64,000 nt of DNA, taken from NCBI RefSeq assembly GCF_027286305.1, contig NZ_CP114599.1:3753001-3817000 (forward strand), read 5' to 3'. The DNA comes from Phenylobacterium sp. NIBR 498073. GTDB lineage: Bacteria; Pseudomonadota; Alphaproteobacteria; Caulobacterales; Caulobacteraceae. The notes under the pieces were generated by a model. The model was not told where the DNA came from. It was given only the letters and a program-made list of their open reading frames with translations, and did no database searches. Below are positions 42,749-52,101 of this stretch, piece by piece. Numbering within the stretch: the first letter of the stretch is position 1; each line of letters begins with the position of its first letter. Both the position numbers and the translations under genes were made by a program.

Positions 42749-43518
42749 TTCCAGAGCCGCCAGGGCGCCTTGCCCGACGCCCAGAGCGCTTCCAGGTGGT
42801 TCTTGTCACGCAGGGTGTCCATGGCCGCCCAGAAGCCGTCGTGCGGGCGCGCCATCAGTTGACCGTCGCGGGCCAGGCTTTCCAGCGGTTCGGCCTCAAA
42901 GACCGTGGCGTCGCCGGCGATGCGGCCGACTACTTCCGGCTGCAGCACGAAGAAGCCGCCGTTGATCAGGCCGTTGTCGCCGGGCGGCTTCTCGATGAAA
43001 CGTTGGACCGCGCCCTCGACAATCTCCAGGGCGCCAAACCGGCCAGGCGGCGACACCGCGCTGACCGTCGCCTCCTTGCCATGCGCCTGGTGGAAGGCGA
43101 GCAACGCGCCGATGTCGATGTCGGCGACGCCGTCGCCATAGGTCAGGAAGAACGGCTCGTCGGGGTTCAGGTATTGTGCGACCCGCTTCAGCCGCCCGCC
43201 GGTCATCGTCTCCGCCCCAGTGTCGACCAGGGTGACGCGCCAGGGCTCGTGATTGGTGGCGTGGTATTCGACCGCCCCCTTGGCCAGATCGACGGTCAGG
43301 TCGGCGTTATGCAGCACGTAGTTGGCGAAGTACTCCTTCACCACGTAGCCCTTGTAGCCAAGGCAGACGACGAAATCGTTGAAGCCGTAGTGCGAGAACA
43401 GCTTCATGATGTGCCAGAGGATCGGCCGGCCGCCGATCTCGATCATCGGCTTGGGCTTGAGGTGGCTTTCTTCGGAGATGCGGGTGCCGAGCCCGCCTGC
43501 CAGCAGGACGACCTTCAT
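42745..43518 (-). CDS. rfbF: Glucose-1-phosphate cytidylyltransferase
   Basis: A 257-residue nucleotidyltransferase that makes CDP-glucose from CTP and glucose 1-phosphate. It begins MKVVLLAGGLGTRISEES and has KPKPMIEIGGRPILWHIMK, FLTYGDGVADIDI and EPLESLARDGQLMARPHDGFWAAMDT, all typical of RfbF. The start at 43518 is set by the conserved N-terminus and gives exactly the family's usual length. It is the first gene of a five-gene operon (rfbF, rfbG, C-methyltransferase, 3,5-epimerase, reductase). Confidence 0.96.
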   Translation of the reverse strand: MKVVLLAGGLGTRISEESHLKPKPMIEIGGRPILWHIMKLFSHYGFNDFVVCLGYKGYVVKEYFANYVLHNADLTVDLAKGAVEYHATNHEPWRVTLVDTGAETMTGGRLKRVAQYLNPDEPFFLTYGDGVADIDIGALLAFHQAHGKEATVSAVSPPGRFGALEIVEGAVQRFIEKPPGDNGLINGGFFVLQPEVVGRIAGDATVFEAEPLESLARDGQLMARPHDGFWAAMDTLRDKNHLEALWASGKAPWRLWK

Positions 43519-43707
43519 GCCAGTGCGCCTTCGCGGCCCGCGCATCGGCGCAGCGCATCAGTGTTCGTCTTCAAAACAGTTCCGCCTTCAGTCCATTCGC
43601 CCGAGCCCGGGGCGCACTTCTCATATCGTGTGTCGAACGCCCGATGAAGTCGTGTATGCCGGTCGCAGGCGACGCAGCATGATCGCCACGTCTTCCTGGA
43701 GGCCCGG

Positions 43708-44445
43708 TTGCGTCCGTCGCTGGTGAATTTCGTCGTCGTGGGCGTGCAGAAGGCCGGAACGACCGCTCTGTTCGACTACCTGCAGGACGATCCCGCCTAT
43801 GGCCTGCCCGACGTCAAGGAGGTGCACTTCTTCGACGACGAAACGATCGATTGGAGCGCGCCGGACTACGGCCCCTACCACGCGCGATTCGACTGGAGCG
43901 ACCCCACGCTGATCCGCGGCGAGGCGACGCCGATCTACATCTACTGGCCGCGCAGCCTGGAGCGGCTGGCCGCGTACAACCCCGCCGCCAAGATCATCCT
44001 CATGCTGCGTGATCCCGTCGAGCGCGCCTGGTCGCATTGGCGCATGGAAACCTCGCGCGGCGTCGAGACTCAGCCGTTCTCATGGTGCATTCGGCAGGGA
44101 CGCGCGCGGCTCTTCGATGCGCAGCCCTGGGGGGTGCACAGGGAGTTCTCGTACGTCGAGCGCGGGTTCTACGGCGAACAGATCGAGCGGCTGCTGGACC
44201 TGTTTCCGCGTGAGCAGGTCCTGTTCCTGACGGCCGACGAACTGCGGGCCGAACCAAGCCCCACGCTCGCCCGTGTGAACGCGTTCATGGGCGCGCCGCC
44301 CCCCGCTCCGGTCGAACACCGCGAGGTGCACGTCGGCCAAGACGTCGGCGGCGACCTTGATCCGGCCGATGTGAGCTTTCTTCGGGAGCTCTACGCAGCC
44401 GACCATGAGCAGTTCGAAGCCCTGACGGGAATCCGTTTTCCCTGA
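43708..44445 (+). CDS. Sulfotransferase family protein
   Basis: The 245-residue protein has the PAPS-binding loop GVQKAGTTALFDYL (residues 12-25) and the 3'-phosphate motif RDPVERAWSHWRM. These are the two cofactor signatures of carbohydrate-type sulfotransferases. It probably adds a sulfate group to a glycan. The start is TTG at 43708 with TGGAGG five to six bases upstream; no ATG is near. It is divergent from rfbF, sharing a 189-base intergenic region. Confidence 0.85.
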   Translation: MRPSLVNFVVVGVQKAGTTALFDYLQDDPAYGLPDVKEVHFFDDETIDWSAPDYGPYHARFDWSDPTLIRGEATPIYIYWPRSLERLAAYNPAAKIILMLRDPVERAWSHWRMETSRGVETQPFSWCIRQGRARLFDAQPWGVHREFSYVERGFYGEQIERLLDLFPREQVLFLTADELRAEPSPTLARVNAFMGAPPPAPVEHREVHVGQDVGGDLDPADVSFLRELYAADHEQFEALTGIRFP

Positions 44446-44804
44446 GCCAGGTTTCGGACTGCCGGAGCCACAGGGAAGCGCGCCCCCGCTGGCCCTCGGG
44501 GCGCGGCTGGCGTCCGCCGGCCCTTGCTGGCTGCGCGCTACAGTGACGGTCACAAAACCGTTAGCACGCATCCCTCCGCGCCCGGGATGCTTTGACCGAG
44601 CAAGGCGCTGAGTTATAGTCAAGTGTCAGCCCTGCTCTCCATGGCTGTGTCGCTTCGGCCGGACAAGGAAACCACTGGTTTCTTTGTCCGGCCTTTCGAT
44701 TCCAGGCGTCACCCAGCGTCGGATTGGGACGACTGCCCCCGACTTCACCCCTGCGACCGTCGACAACATTCCAGCGTGCGCCTCGCCGTTCATGCTTGGA
44801 CGCG
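44446..44804. other. Non-coding stretch with a long hairpin (44657-44693)
   Basis: No gene is visible between the convergent sulfotransferase and glycosyltransferase. The arms GGCCGGACAAGGAAACC (44657-44673) and GGTTTCTTTGTCCGGCC (44677-44693) are complementary at 16 of 17 positions around a three-base loop. The one mismatch becomes a G-U pair in plus-strand RNA, and TTT follows. It could be a terminator for the plus-strand gene 210 bases upstream, or a small structured RNA. Short open frames here overlap the hairpin and look like chance. Confidence 0.6.
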
Positions 44805-46469
44805 TCAATCGACGATGGGGCCGCCACTAGGGGTGAGATCGATCACCTGGAACTTGGCCATCCAGAGCAGCCCACGCTCGACGAAATTCCGGCGATGGGC
44901 GGGGAAGTGCTTCAAGATGGCGCCGACGGTCTCGCACCCGTCCGCGACGTGGTCGAACGCTTCGTGCATTTCCGCAAGCGGCGGACGCGGCCAATCGCCG
45001 ATGGTCGCCAGGCCGCTGCTCAGCCGAGCCTCGGCGATCTCCCATGTCATTCCCGGCGAGGCGGCGACGCCGGTCCGGGCGGTCAACGCCTCGGTCGGAT
45101 AGCTCTCGAACAGGGTGAAGGGGTCCATGCGATAGGGGTTTACGCTGGACGTGGCCTGACCGGCGGCGGCCTGACGGCGCTCGGCAAGGTCGCCCCAGAA
45201 TGCCTGGTACTGGGGGATAATCCGCGACCAATCGAACACCTGGCGCGCCTGCTCGGCGGCGGCTGCGCCCATGCGAGCGCGAAGATCGGGATTTTCGATC
45301 AGATCCACCAGCGCCTCGGTGGCGGCGACGTGGTCGATCGAGGTCATCTGGGCGGCCGAGACGAGATAGCGCTCGTAGGCCAGCCAACCGTTGGCATGGT
45401 AGTAGGCCAGGTCCCCGCCGAGACTCGGCCTCGGCGCGAAGGTCCGGATCCGGAAGCCGTCGAGGCCGTGACGGACCGTGTCGCGATAGCCGTCCCAGTC
45501 CGTGACCACGCTCGGCAGACCCGCCGCCATCGCCTCGACCGGCGTCAGCCCAAAGGTCTCCTGAATGTTGTCGGAGAAGGAGATGAAGATGTCGGCGACC
45601 GACCAGATCGAAAATCGGGTGTCCGCGGGCCGGCCGTCGACCGGTCGGTAGTGCACCGACGGGCATAGCTCGGTCGTCCAACGATGGTGGGTTTCGGTAT
45701 AGGCGTCGGTATGCCCCCAGCCGGAAACCACCCAGTAGATCGGCTTGCCCGTGCGCTTGGCGGCGGCCTCAAGGGCCATGGCCATCAGGGCGGGATTCAT
45801 CTTGGCGGCCATGTGTAGTCGGCCGACATAGAGGACGACCATGGCGTCCTGCGGAATGTCGAGCCGCTCGCGCCACGTGCGCCGGTTCTCGTCGGTCCGC
45901 GCGAAGTCCTCGACGTTCACGCCCAACGGGATGGTGGCGATTTGGGGGCCGGGAAAGCGGGCGGCGCCCAGCCGAGATCCAAGGTAGTCGCGCATCGCCT
46001 GGATCTGCGTCTCGACGCTGGTGCGGACCGCACGAGAGGTCGTGATCAGGCCATCCCAAGGCTGGACCGGGGCGACGGACATGTTGGCCAGGATGTCCAT
46101 GGTCCCGGCGCTGGCGGTGGTGTGGGTCACGCCGCAGAGGCTGTAGCTGGCGTCCCCGAGCGGCTGACGCCGCCACGCCTGGGCCGGGATGTCAGCGGCC
46201 GGATAATAGAGGCAGCCGGGCTGCGCGAGCTGCCGCAGGCTGCGCTCGCCGATCCATCGCCGGACCTGGCGCGGGGGCTCGACGCCCTTGAGCATGGCCT
46301 CGCCCTTGGCGGCCCCGACGTTCAACGCATCATAGAGCCATAGCTCGTCAACCTGCGCGTGCCGCAGGAAGCCGCGGAGGAAGCTCTCTCCGGCGGAGTG
46401 GCGCCCCATCAGCCGCTCGCGCGAGGTGTCGAAACTGTCGGCGTGAAAATAGATCGCGGCGTTGGACAT
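44805..46469 (-). CDS. GT4-type glycosyltransferase
   Basis: The 554-residue protein has a GT-B fold. The donor-binding domain shows IPLGVNVEDFART, VVLYVGRLHMAAKMNPALM, WVVSGWGH and the ETFGLTPVEAMAAGLPSVVTDWDGYRDTVRHGLDGF stretch, which carries the EX7E motif of family GT4. An extension of about 130 residues follows the catalytic domain. ATG 46469 begins the conserved N-terminus and has AGGTGG upstream. A terminator separates it from the RTX gene upstream, so it probably uses its own promoter or readthrough. The acceptor is unknown; the position suggests surface glycan assembly. Confidence 0.85.
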   Translation of the reverse strand: MSNAAIYFHADSFDTSRERLMGRHSAGESFLRGFLRHAQVDELWLYDALNVGAAKGEAMLKGVEPPRQVRRWIGERSLRQLAQPGCLYYPAADIPAQAWRRQPLGDASYSLCGVTHTTASAGTMDILANMSVAPVQPWDGLITTSRAVRTSVETQIQAMRDYLGSRLGAARFPGPQIATIPLGVNVEDFARTDENRRTWRERLDIPQDAMVVLYVGRLHMAAKMNPALMAMALEAAAKRTGKPIYWVVSGWGHTDAYTETHHRWTTELCPSVHYRPVDGRPADTRFSIWSVADIFISFSDNIQETFGLTPVEAMAAGLPSVVTDWDGYRDTVRHGLDGFRIRTFAPRPSLGGDLAYYHANGWLAYERYLVSAAQMTSIDHVAATEALVDLIENPDLRARMGAAAAEQARQVFDWSRIIPQYQAFWGDLAERRQAAAGQATSSVNPYRMDPFTLFESYPTEALTARTGVAASPGMTWEIAEARLSSGLATIGDWPRPPLAEMHEAFDHVADGCETVGAILKHFPAHRRNFVERGLLWMAKFQVIDLTPSGGPIVD

Positions 46470-46515
46470 GCCACCTGCGGTACCCGAGCGCCCCGAGTCC
46501 GCCAAGCCCGAGCCA

Positions 46516-46547
46516 AAGAAAAAGGGCCGCCCCGGAGGGCGGCCCTT
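46516..46547 (-). terminator. Intrinsic terminator of the RTX gene
   Basis: Read on the minus strand, GGGCCGCCC and GGGCGGCCC (46545-46537 and 46532-46524) form a perfect nine-base stem around a four-base loop, followed by a T-rich tail (TTTTTCTTT). It lies 24 bases after the RTX stop codon. Confidence 0.92.
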
Positions 46548-46570
46548 CGTAGTTCTAGACTGTCGTCGAC

Positions 46571-48574
46571 TTAGATGAAGTCGCCAGCCTCAATGTCGTT
46601 CAGCGTAAGGCCGGTCAACTTGATCGCGTTACCGACCGAGTTGTTGTTGCCGCTGTCGGCGAAGATGAAGGTGTCGCCACCCGTAACTTCGATCACGACG
46701 ATGTCGCGCGTGCCCGCGGCGATCAGAGCCTTCGCGTCCGACAGGGCCGCAGCGTAGCTAGCCGCAGTCTGCTCGACGTAGTTGGTCGCGGTCGCCAGGA
46801 CGCCGACCGAGATCTCGTCAACGGTGGTTTCGAAATCGGTGATCGAGTCCACCGAGGTTTCCGAAGCCGACGAGCTGTCGCCCACGCCGAAAACGAAGCG
46901 GTCAGCACCGAGGTCGCCGGTGAGTTCGTCAGTGCCGAGACCACCGATGATGGTGTCCGCGCCATCGCCGCCGTCGATGGTGTCGTTGCCTTCACCGCCC
47001 GTGATGCTGTCGTTGCCGAGACCGCCGACGATATCGTCGTCGCCGGTACCGCCACGAATAACGTCGTTGCCGTCGCCACCATCGATGACGTCGTTGCCGT
47101 CGCCACCCGCAAGGGTGTCAGCGCCGTTGCCGCCGTTGATGTTGTCGACGCCAGCGTCGCCCGTGATCGAGTCGTCGCCAGCACCACCGTTCAGGATGTC
47201 ATTGCCGTCGCCACCGATGATGACGTCGTTACCGCCGCCTCCGGTGATGTTGTCGACACCCACGCCGCCGTCGAGCGTATTTGCGCCCGTGCTGTTGGTG
47301 TAGTCGATGGTGTCATCGCCTTCACCGCCGGTGACCTTGTCGTTGGAAGCATCAACACCAACCGCCATGTTGATGGTGTCGTTGCCCGTGCCGCCGTCAA
47401 TGACGTCATTGCCGAGGCCGCCCTGGAGCGAGTCGGCACCCAAGTCACCGAAGATCTGGTCAGCACCGTCACCACCGACGATGGTGTCGGCGTCCTGACC
47501 GCCGAGCAGGGTATCGTTACCCGCCCCGCCGTTGATGCTGTCCGCGCCCATATTGCCGTGGACGTAGTCGGCACCGTCGCTGGCGCTGATGGTGTCGGCG
47601 TCCTGACCGCCGAGCAGGGTGTCGTTGCCGACGCCGCCGACGAGGCTGTCCGCGCCCTTGTTACCATGGACGTAGTTGTTGCCGTCACCCGAGCTGATGG
47701 TGTCGTTGCCATCGCCGCCGAGAAGGCTGTCGCTGTCGGTCGCATGGCCGGTGATGTTGTCGTTGCCCGCACCACCGTCGATCGAGTCCGAGCCGCCACC
47801 CGCGTTGGTGATGGTGTCGTTACCGGCGCCGCCGAGGACGGTGTCCGCCCCCTTGCCCGATTCGATGGTGTCGGCGTCGTCGCCACCGTCGATCGAATCG
47901 TTATCGTCGCCGCCGTTGATGCTGTCGGCACCTTGGCCGCCCAGCAGGGTGTCGGCGCCAGCGCCGCCATCCAGCGTGTCGTTATCCAGGTCGCCGGAGA
48001 TGTAATCAGCGCCGAGATCGCCGCCGATGCTGTCGCCGTCCTTGCCGCCGAGGAGGGTGTCAGCGCCTTGACCGCCGACGATGGTGTCGGCGCCCGCGTT
48101 ACCGTGGGCGTAATTGGCGCCGTCGCCGGTCTTGATGTTGTCGGCGCCTTGGCCGCCGAGCACGGTGTCGTTGCCCGCAGCGCCTTCGAGGCTGTCCCCG
48201 CCCGTGTTGCCCTGCAGGAAGTCGTTGCCGTCACCGCCGAGGAGCGTGTCGTTGCCGTCGAAGCCGTACAGGGCGTCAGCCTTGCCGGTGCCGGTCGACG
48301 AGGTGGCGCCGGCGTCGCCGACGTAGAGCTTCGAACCGTCGGTGAGGACGATCTCACCAACGTTGTTGCCCTTGCCGTAGATGCCATCGCCGAAGGTCAC
48401 CGAGCGGGTGCCCAGGGTGAGGACGACCGTGGCGGTGCTCGGATAGGCCCCCGCCGCGACGAACGAAACCGAGACCTGAGCGGCGTTCACGCCAGCAGCG
48501 AAGGTCAAGGTGTCGGTCGACTTGAACGCCAACGCCTCTTCGGCAGTGATCGTATCGAAGTTGTAGTTAGCCAT
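46571..48574 (-). CDS. RTX (hemolysin-type calcium-binding repeat) secreted protein
   Basis: A very acidic 667-residue protein. A short N-terminal region (about 1-95) is followed by some tens of GGxGxDxxx nonapeptides (about 100-560) that bind calcium and fold as a beta-roll. The C-terminal domain of about 100 residues ends GLTLNDIEAGDFI, suited to an uncleaved type I secretion signal. Longer internal duplications exist, for example YVHGN-GADS-GNDTLLGGQDADTI, which occurs twice nearly unchanged. There is no signal peptide. The HlyD and ABC genes immediately upstream should export it. A surface-layer role like that of Caulobacter RsaA is plausible, but no recognisable enzyme domain is present. 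A promoter should lie in the 219 bases upstream. Confidence 0.92.
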   Translation of the reverse strand: MANYNFDTITAEEALAFKSTDTLTFAAGVNAAQVSVSFVAAGAYPSTATVVLTLGTRSVTFGDGIYGKGNNVGEIVLTDGSKLYVGDAGATSSTGTGKADALYGFDGNDTLLGGDGNDFLQGNTGGDSLEGAAGNDTVLGGQGADNIKTGDGANYAHGNAGADTIVGGQGADTLLGGKDGDSIGGDLGADYISGDLDNDTLDGGAGADTLLGGQGADSINGGDDNDSIDGGDDADTIESGKGADTVLGGAGNDTITNAGGGSDSIDGGAGNDNITGHATDSDSLLGGDGNDTISSGDGNNYVHGNKGADSLVGGVGNDTLLGGQDADTISASDGADYVHGNMGADSINGGAGNDTLLGGQDADTIVGGDGADQIFGDLGADSLQGGLGNDVIDGGTGNDTINMAVGVDASNDKVTGGEGDDTIDYTNSTGANTLDGGVGVDNITGGGGNDVIIGGDGNDILNGGAGDDSITGDAGVDNINGGNGADTLAGGDGNDVIDGGDGNDVIRGGTGDDDIVGGLGNDSITGGEGNDTIDGGDGADTIIGGLGTDELTGDLGADRFVFGVGDSSSASETSVDSITDFETTVDEISVGVLATATNYVEQTAASYAAALSDAKALIAAGTRDIVVIEVTGGDTFIFADSGNNNSVGNAIKLTGLTLNDIEAGDFI

Positions 48575-48793
48575 GCTTCTCTCCAGTCTGTGTCACATGG
48601 ACCCCCGAAACGCCTGGCCACCATTTTCCAATGGAGCGGTCCCAGCGGTCCTATCCTTGCGTCACAACAAGGTCGTGGCGAAGGTTAAACGAGCCCGAGG
48701 AATGCGTATCGGAACCTCGGTTGATGCGCAACACCAAAAACGGGTGCAAACCCCGTTCGCGGCTGCGTTTCCTGCACACCAATTGTTAACGGA

Positions 48794-50167
48794 TCAGTCC
48801 TCGCGCAGAGCGTCCCGGATGGTGTCGGTGAGCGGGCTGACCACATAGGACAGGATCGACCTGTTGCCTGTAACAATCATGGTTTCAGCAGGCATGCCGG
48901 GGCTTAGCTTGTCGCCCTTGGGCAGCTTCACGAGCTCCTGCGGCGGGATCTTCAGGTCGACGCGGAAGTAGCCCTCGCCGGTCTTTTCATCGACCAGCTG
49001 GTCGGCCGAGACCGTCATGACGGTGGCGTCGACCGGCGGCGTGCGGCGTGAATTGAACGCCGAGAGTCGGACTCGGGCCTTCATGCCCGGCTTCACGACG
49101 TCGACGTCCTGCGGCTTGATTCGGCCGGTGACGATCAGCGGCGCGTTCGCCGGAACGACGCTCAGCAGCCGCTCGCCGGGGGCGACGACGCCGCCGATGG
49201 TGAACTGCGTCAGGTCGAGCACATAGCCGTCGGCCGGCGAGCGCACGGTCGCGGCGTTGAGCATCTGACGGGCGGCCGCCAGTTTCGGCGTCGCTTCGGC
49301 AAGGCCGGTCTGCATTTGGCGCAGGCCTTCGGCGGCCTGGGTGATGCGTTGTTCCTTCAGCGTGGTGATCTGCAGCTGAGTCTCGCCGATCTGTTCACGC
49401 AGACGGGTGATCTCGGCGATCAGCTGGCCCTTGCGGCCGGCCAGGTCGGCCAGCGAGCGCTGGTAGCGCAGGATCAGCGTCTTGGGCGCATAGCCTTTCT
49501 CGTAGAGCGTCTGATAGCCGGCGAGCTCCTCGCGGGTCAGTCGGTCCGATTCCCGCACGGCCTCGACCTGCGCCTGGACGCCGCCGATCTGGGTCTCGAG
49601 CTGCTGGAGCTTCTGAGCCAGCACCGCGCTCTGAGTGTCGAAATACTGCAGGCGCGAGGTGAACAGGAACTCCTGGTCGCGGATGATTCCCGCCACTCGC
49701 GGATCGTTGGCCGCGCGCGCCGTCAGTTCGGCCGGGATCACCATCGACTTCTGGTTCGTCGCCTCGGCCTGGAACCGCGCCAGCTGCGCGGTCAGGGTGT
49801 CGTACTGATTCTGCAGCACGTCCGCGCTGGCGCGCGGCTGCACCTCGTCGAAGGTCAGCAGCACCTGGTTCTGCTTAACGTGCTGGCCTTCCTTGACGTT
49901 GATCGTCTTGATCGTGCCGCCCTCGCGGTGGCGGATGGTCTTGCGGTTGTCTTCGACGCGCACGATGCCGGGCGCGACCACGGCGCTGTCGACCTTGGCG
50001 ACCGCGGCGAACAGGGTCAGGCCGACCACGAACACCCCGACCACCGCCGCCCCGGCCATGATCGGCCGGCGCATGCGCTGGGCCAGGACCGGATCGAGCG
50101 GGACGAGGTCCTTGTCGTCGAACTGCGGCGTGACGTAAGGCTTCGGCGCGTTGAAATCCATTTTCAT
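48794..50167 (-). CDS. Type I secretion membrane-fusion protein (HlyD/PrtE/RsaE family)
   Basis: The 457-residue adaptor has one membrane helix (about 37-60), then GIVRVEDNRKTIRHREGGTIKTINVKEGQHVKQNQVLL (the lipoyl half), a long coiled coil (about 125-310), and the second half with TVRSPADGYVLDL and GERLLSVVPANAPLIVTGRIKPQDVDVVKPG. It bridges the ABC exporter to an outer-membrane TolC-like channel. Its ATG overlaps the stop of the ABC gene (ATGA). No TolC homologue lies in the window. Confidence 0.95.
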   Translation of the reverse strand: MKMDFNAPKPYVTPQFDDKDLVPLDPVLAQRMRRPIMAGAAVVGVFVVGLTLFAAVAKVDSAVVAPGIVRVEDNRKTIRHREGGTIKTINVKEGQHVKQNQVLLTFDEVQPRASADVLQNQYDTLTAQLARFQAEATNQKSMVIPAELTARAANDPRVAGIIRDQEFLFTSRLQYFDTQSAVLAQKLQQLETQIGGVQAQVEAVRESDRLTREELAGYQTLYEKGYAPKTLILRYQRSLADLAGRKGQLIAEITRLREQIGETQLQITTLKEQRITQAAEGLRQMQTGLAEATPKLAAARQMLNAATVRSPADGYVLDLTQFTIGGVVAPGERLLSVVPANAPLIVTGRIKPQDVDVVKPGMKARVRLSAFNSRRTPPVDATVMTVSADQLVDEKTGEGYFRVDLKIPPQELVKLPKGDKLSPGMPAETMIVTGNRSILSYVVSPLTDTIRDALRED

Positions 50168-51891
50168 CGGCCGGCCTCGATCGCACGGGGAGCCGCGGGC
50201 TGCACGACCCGCGCCATGACCTGTTCACGCGGCCCGAACATCTCCATCCGGCCGTCACGCAGCATCAGCATCTTGTCGGCCGAGCGGAACACGCTCGGCT
50301 TGTGAGAGACGATGACGATCGTCGAGCCGCCGGCCTTCAGGGCGTCCAGCGCCTTGACCAGCGCCTCTTCGCCTTCAGCGTCCAGGGCGGCGTTGGGCTC
50401 ATCGAGCACGATCAGCCGCGGATTGCCGAGCAGCGCGCGCGCCAGGCCCACGCGCTGGCGCTGGCCTGCCGACAGCACGTGGCCAGATTCGCCCAGGTCG
50501 GTGTCGTAGCCGCTCGGCAGCCGCAGGATAAGCTGGTGAACCCCCGCCACCTGGGCGGCGCGGACCACCTGCTCGTCGTCCACATCGGCGCGGAAGCGGG
50601 CGATGTTGTCGCGAATGCTCCCGGAGAACAACTCGGTGTCCTGCGGCAGATAGCCGACGTGGCGGCCGAAATCGCTGCGGTCCCAGCTGTAGACGTCGGC
50701 GCCGTCGAGCCGGACGTTGCCGCTGTTCGGCTGCCAGATGCCGACCATCAGGCGGGCGAGCGACGACTTGCCGGCGCCGGACGGGCCGATGATGCCGAGC
50801 ATCTCGCCCGGTTCGATCTTGAAATTAACGCCCTGCAGCACGAAGCGCGTCGCGCCCTGCGGCGCGAAGTTGACGCCTTCGACGGACAGCTGGCCCAGCG
50901 GCTTGGGCAGGGTGGTCGAGGCCTTGGACGGCCGGTAGTCGGCGAACAGCGAGTTGAGCCGCTGGTAAGAGCGGTAGCCGTTGGTCAGCGCATCCCACGA
51001 CCCGACCAGTCGCTCGATCGGCTGCAGCGCGCGGGCGGCCAGGATCATGTTGGCGAACAGCAGGCCCGAGTGGATCTTGCCCTTGACCACCAGGTAGGCG
51101 CCGATGGCGATGATCAGCACCTGGATCGCCTGGCGCACGAACTTGCTGATGTTGCTGATGACGCTGGCGCGCTCGCTGGCGCTGGCGCTGCGCTCCATGG
51201 TGACCGAGCGGAAGGTCGCCCAGCGCGAGCCGAGCGGCTCGACCATACCCATGGCCCGCACGACCTCGCCGTTGCGGAGCGCCGCATCGGTGAAGGCATA
51301 GCTGCGCAGGGCCGCTTCGTTGGCCTCCTTCAGCGCCGGCCGCGTCGCCCGGTCCTGGAACAGGGTGATCAGGAACAGCAGCACCGCCCCGCCAATTGTC
51401 ACCAGACCGATGATCGGGTCGATGATCAGCAGCACGATCATGAACACCGGCATCCACGGCAGGTCGAACATCGTGCCGAACGCCGGTCCGGTCAGCATCT
51501 GACGGAAGCTGTCGAGGTCGCGCAGCGCCTGCGAGCGCGCTGACGGATTGCCGCGGATCACTGTGTCGAACAACGCCGAGAACACCCGGCCCGACACCCG
51601 CTGGTCCATGATCACGCCGTAGTTGATCAGCACCTTGGCCCGGAAATCGTCGATCAGGCCCGAGATCAGGAAGGCCAGCATGACCATGAAGGTCAGGACC
51701 AGCAGCGTCGGCACGCTGTAGCTGGACAGCACCCTTCCGTAGATTTGGAAGGTGAAGATCGGCAAGGCCAAGTACAGCAGGTTCGAGACCAGGCTGAACC
51801 CGCCAGCGTAGGCGAGCGGCTTGTAGCCCTCTTTAATCGCCCGGGTGAGCGGATTGTCGGGCATATCCGCGAACGGATTGAAGATCTTCAT
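50164..51891 (-). CDS. Type I secretion ABC transporter (PrtD/RsaD family)
   Basis: The 575-residue exporter has six membrane helices (about 20-300) fused to an ATPase with Walker A GPSGAGKSS, signature LSAGQRQRVGLARALLG and Walker B LIVLDEPNAALD. No peptidase domain precedes the helices, as is usual for exporters of RTX proteins with C-terminal signals. ATG 51891 (MKIFNPFADMPDNPL) is preferred to the open-frame start 35 codons earlier, which adds a poorly conserved leader. The three genes ABC-HlyD-RTX are collinear and form a dedicated secretion cassette. Confidence 0.94.
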   Translation of the reverse strand: MKIFNPFADMPDNPLTRAIKEGYKPLAYAGGFSLVSNLLYLALPIFTFQIYGRVLSSYSVPTLLVLTFMVMLAFLISGLIDDFRAKVLINYGVIMDQRVSGRVFSALFDTVIRGNPSARSQALRDLDSFRQMLTGPAFGTMFDLPWMPVFMIVLLIIDPIIGLVTIGGAVLLFLITLFQDRATRPALKEANEAALRSYAFTDAALRNGEVVRAMGMVEPLGSRWATFRSVTMERSASASERASVISNISKFVRQAIQVLIIAIGAYLVVKGKIHSGLLFANMILAARALQPIERLVGSWDALTNGYRSYQRLNSLFADYRPSKASTTLPKPLGQLSVEGVNFAPQGATRFVLQGVNFKIEPGEMLGIIGPSGAGKSSLARLMVGIWQPNSGNVRLDGADVYSWDRSDFGRHVGYLPQDTELFSGSIRDNIARFRADVDDEQVVRAAQVAGVHQLILRLPSGYDTDLGESGHVLSAGQRQRVGLARALLGNPRLIVLDEPNAALDAEGEEALVKALDALKAGGSTIVIVSHKPSVFRSADKMLMLRDGRMEMFGPREQVMARVVQPAAPRAIEAGR

Positions 51892-52101
51892 GCGCGCCGC
51901 GCCGTTCCGTGGATGGTCGCCGCCGATGGCCGCGATGACGATGGCCGAAATAGGTGCTCGAAGTCCAAGGCGGATTGCGCCAAAAACGCGCGACACATGA
52001 TCGGGCCTCTTAAGGATGTCAATGGCGCTCGCGCCGGCGAAAATTCGCGCCGCACGTGTCGAAGTTCTAATCGCCGTCGCCCGAGGCGCGAGGAGTAGGG
52101 A

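Noticed and set aside
46900..48250. Regular repeats resembling a CRISPR-like array
   Set aside because: The periodicity is in codons (27 bases) and encodes RTX nonapeptides without conserved repeat and unique spacer units.
47558..48688. Plus-strand open frame opposite the RTX gene
   Set aside because: Periodic Val/Ala-rich sequence mirrors the RTX repeats; no start signal or family.
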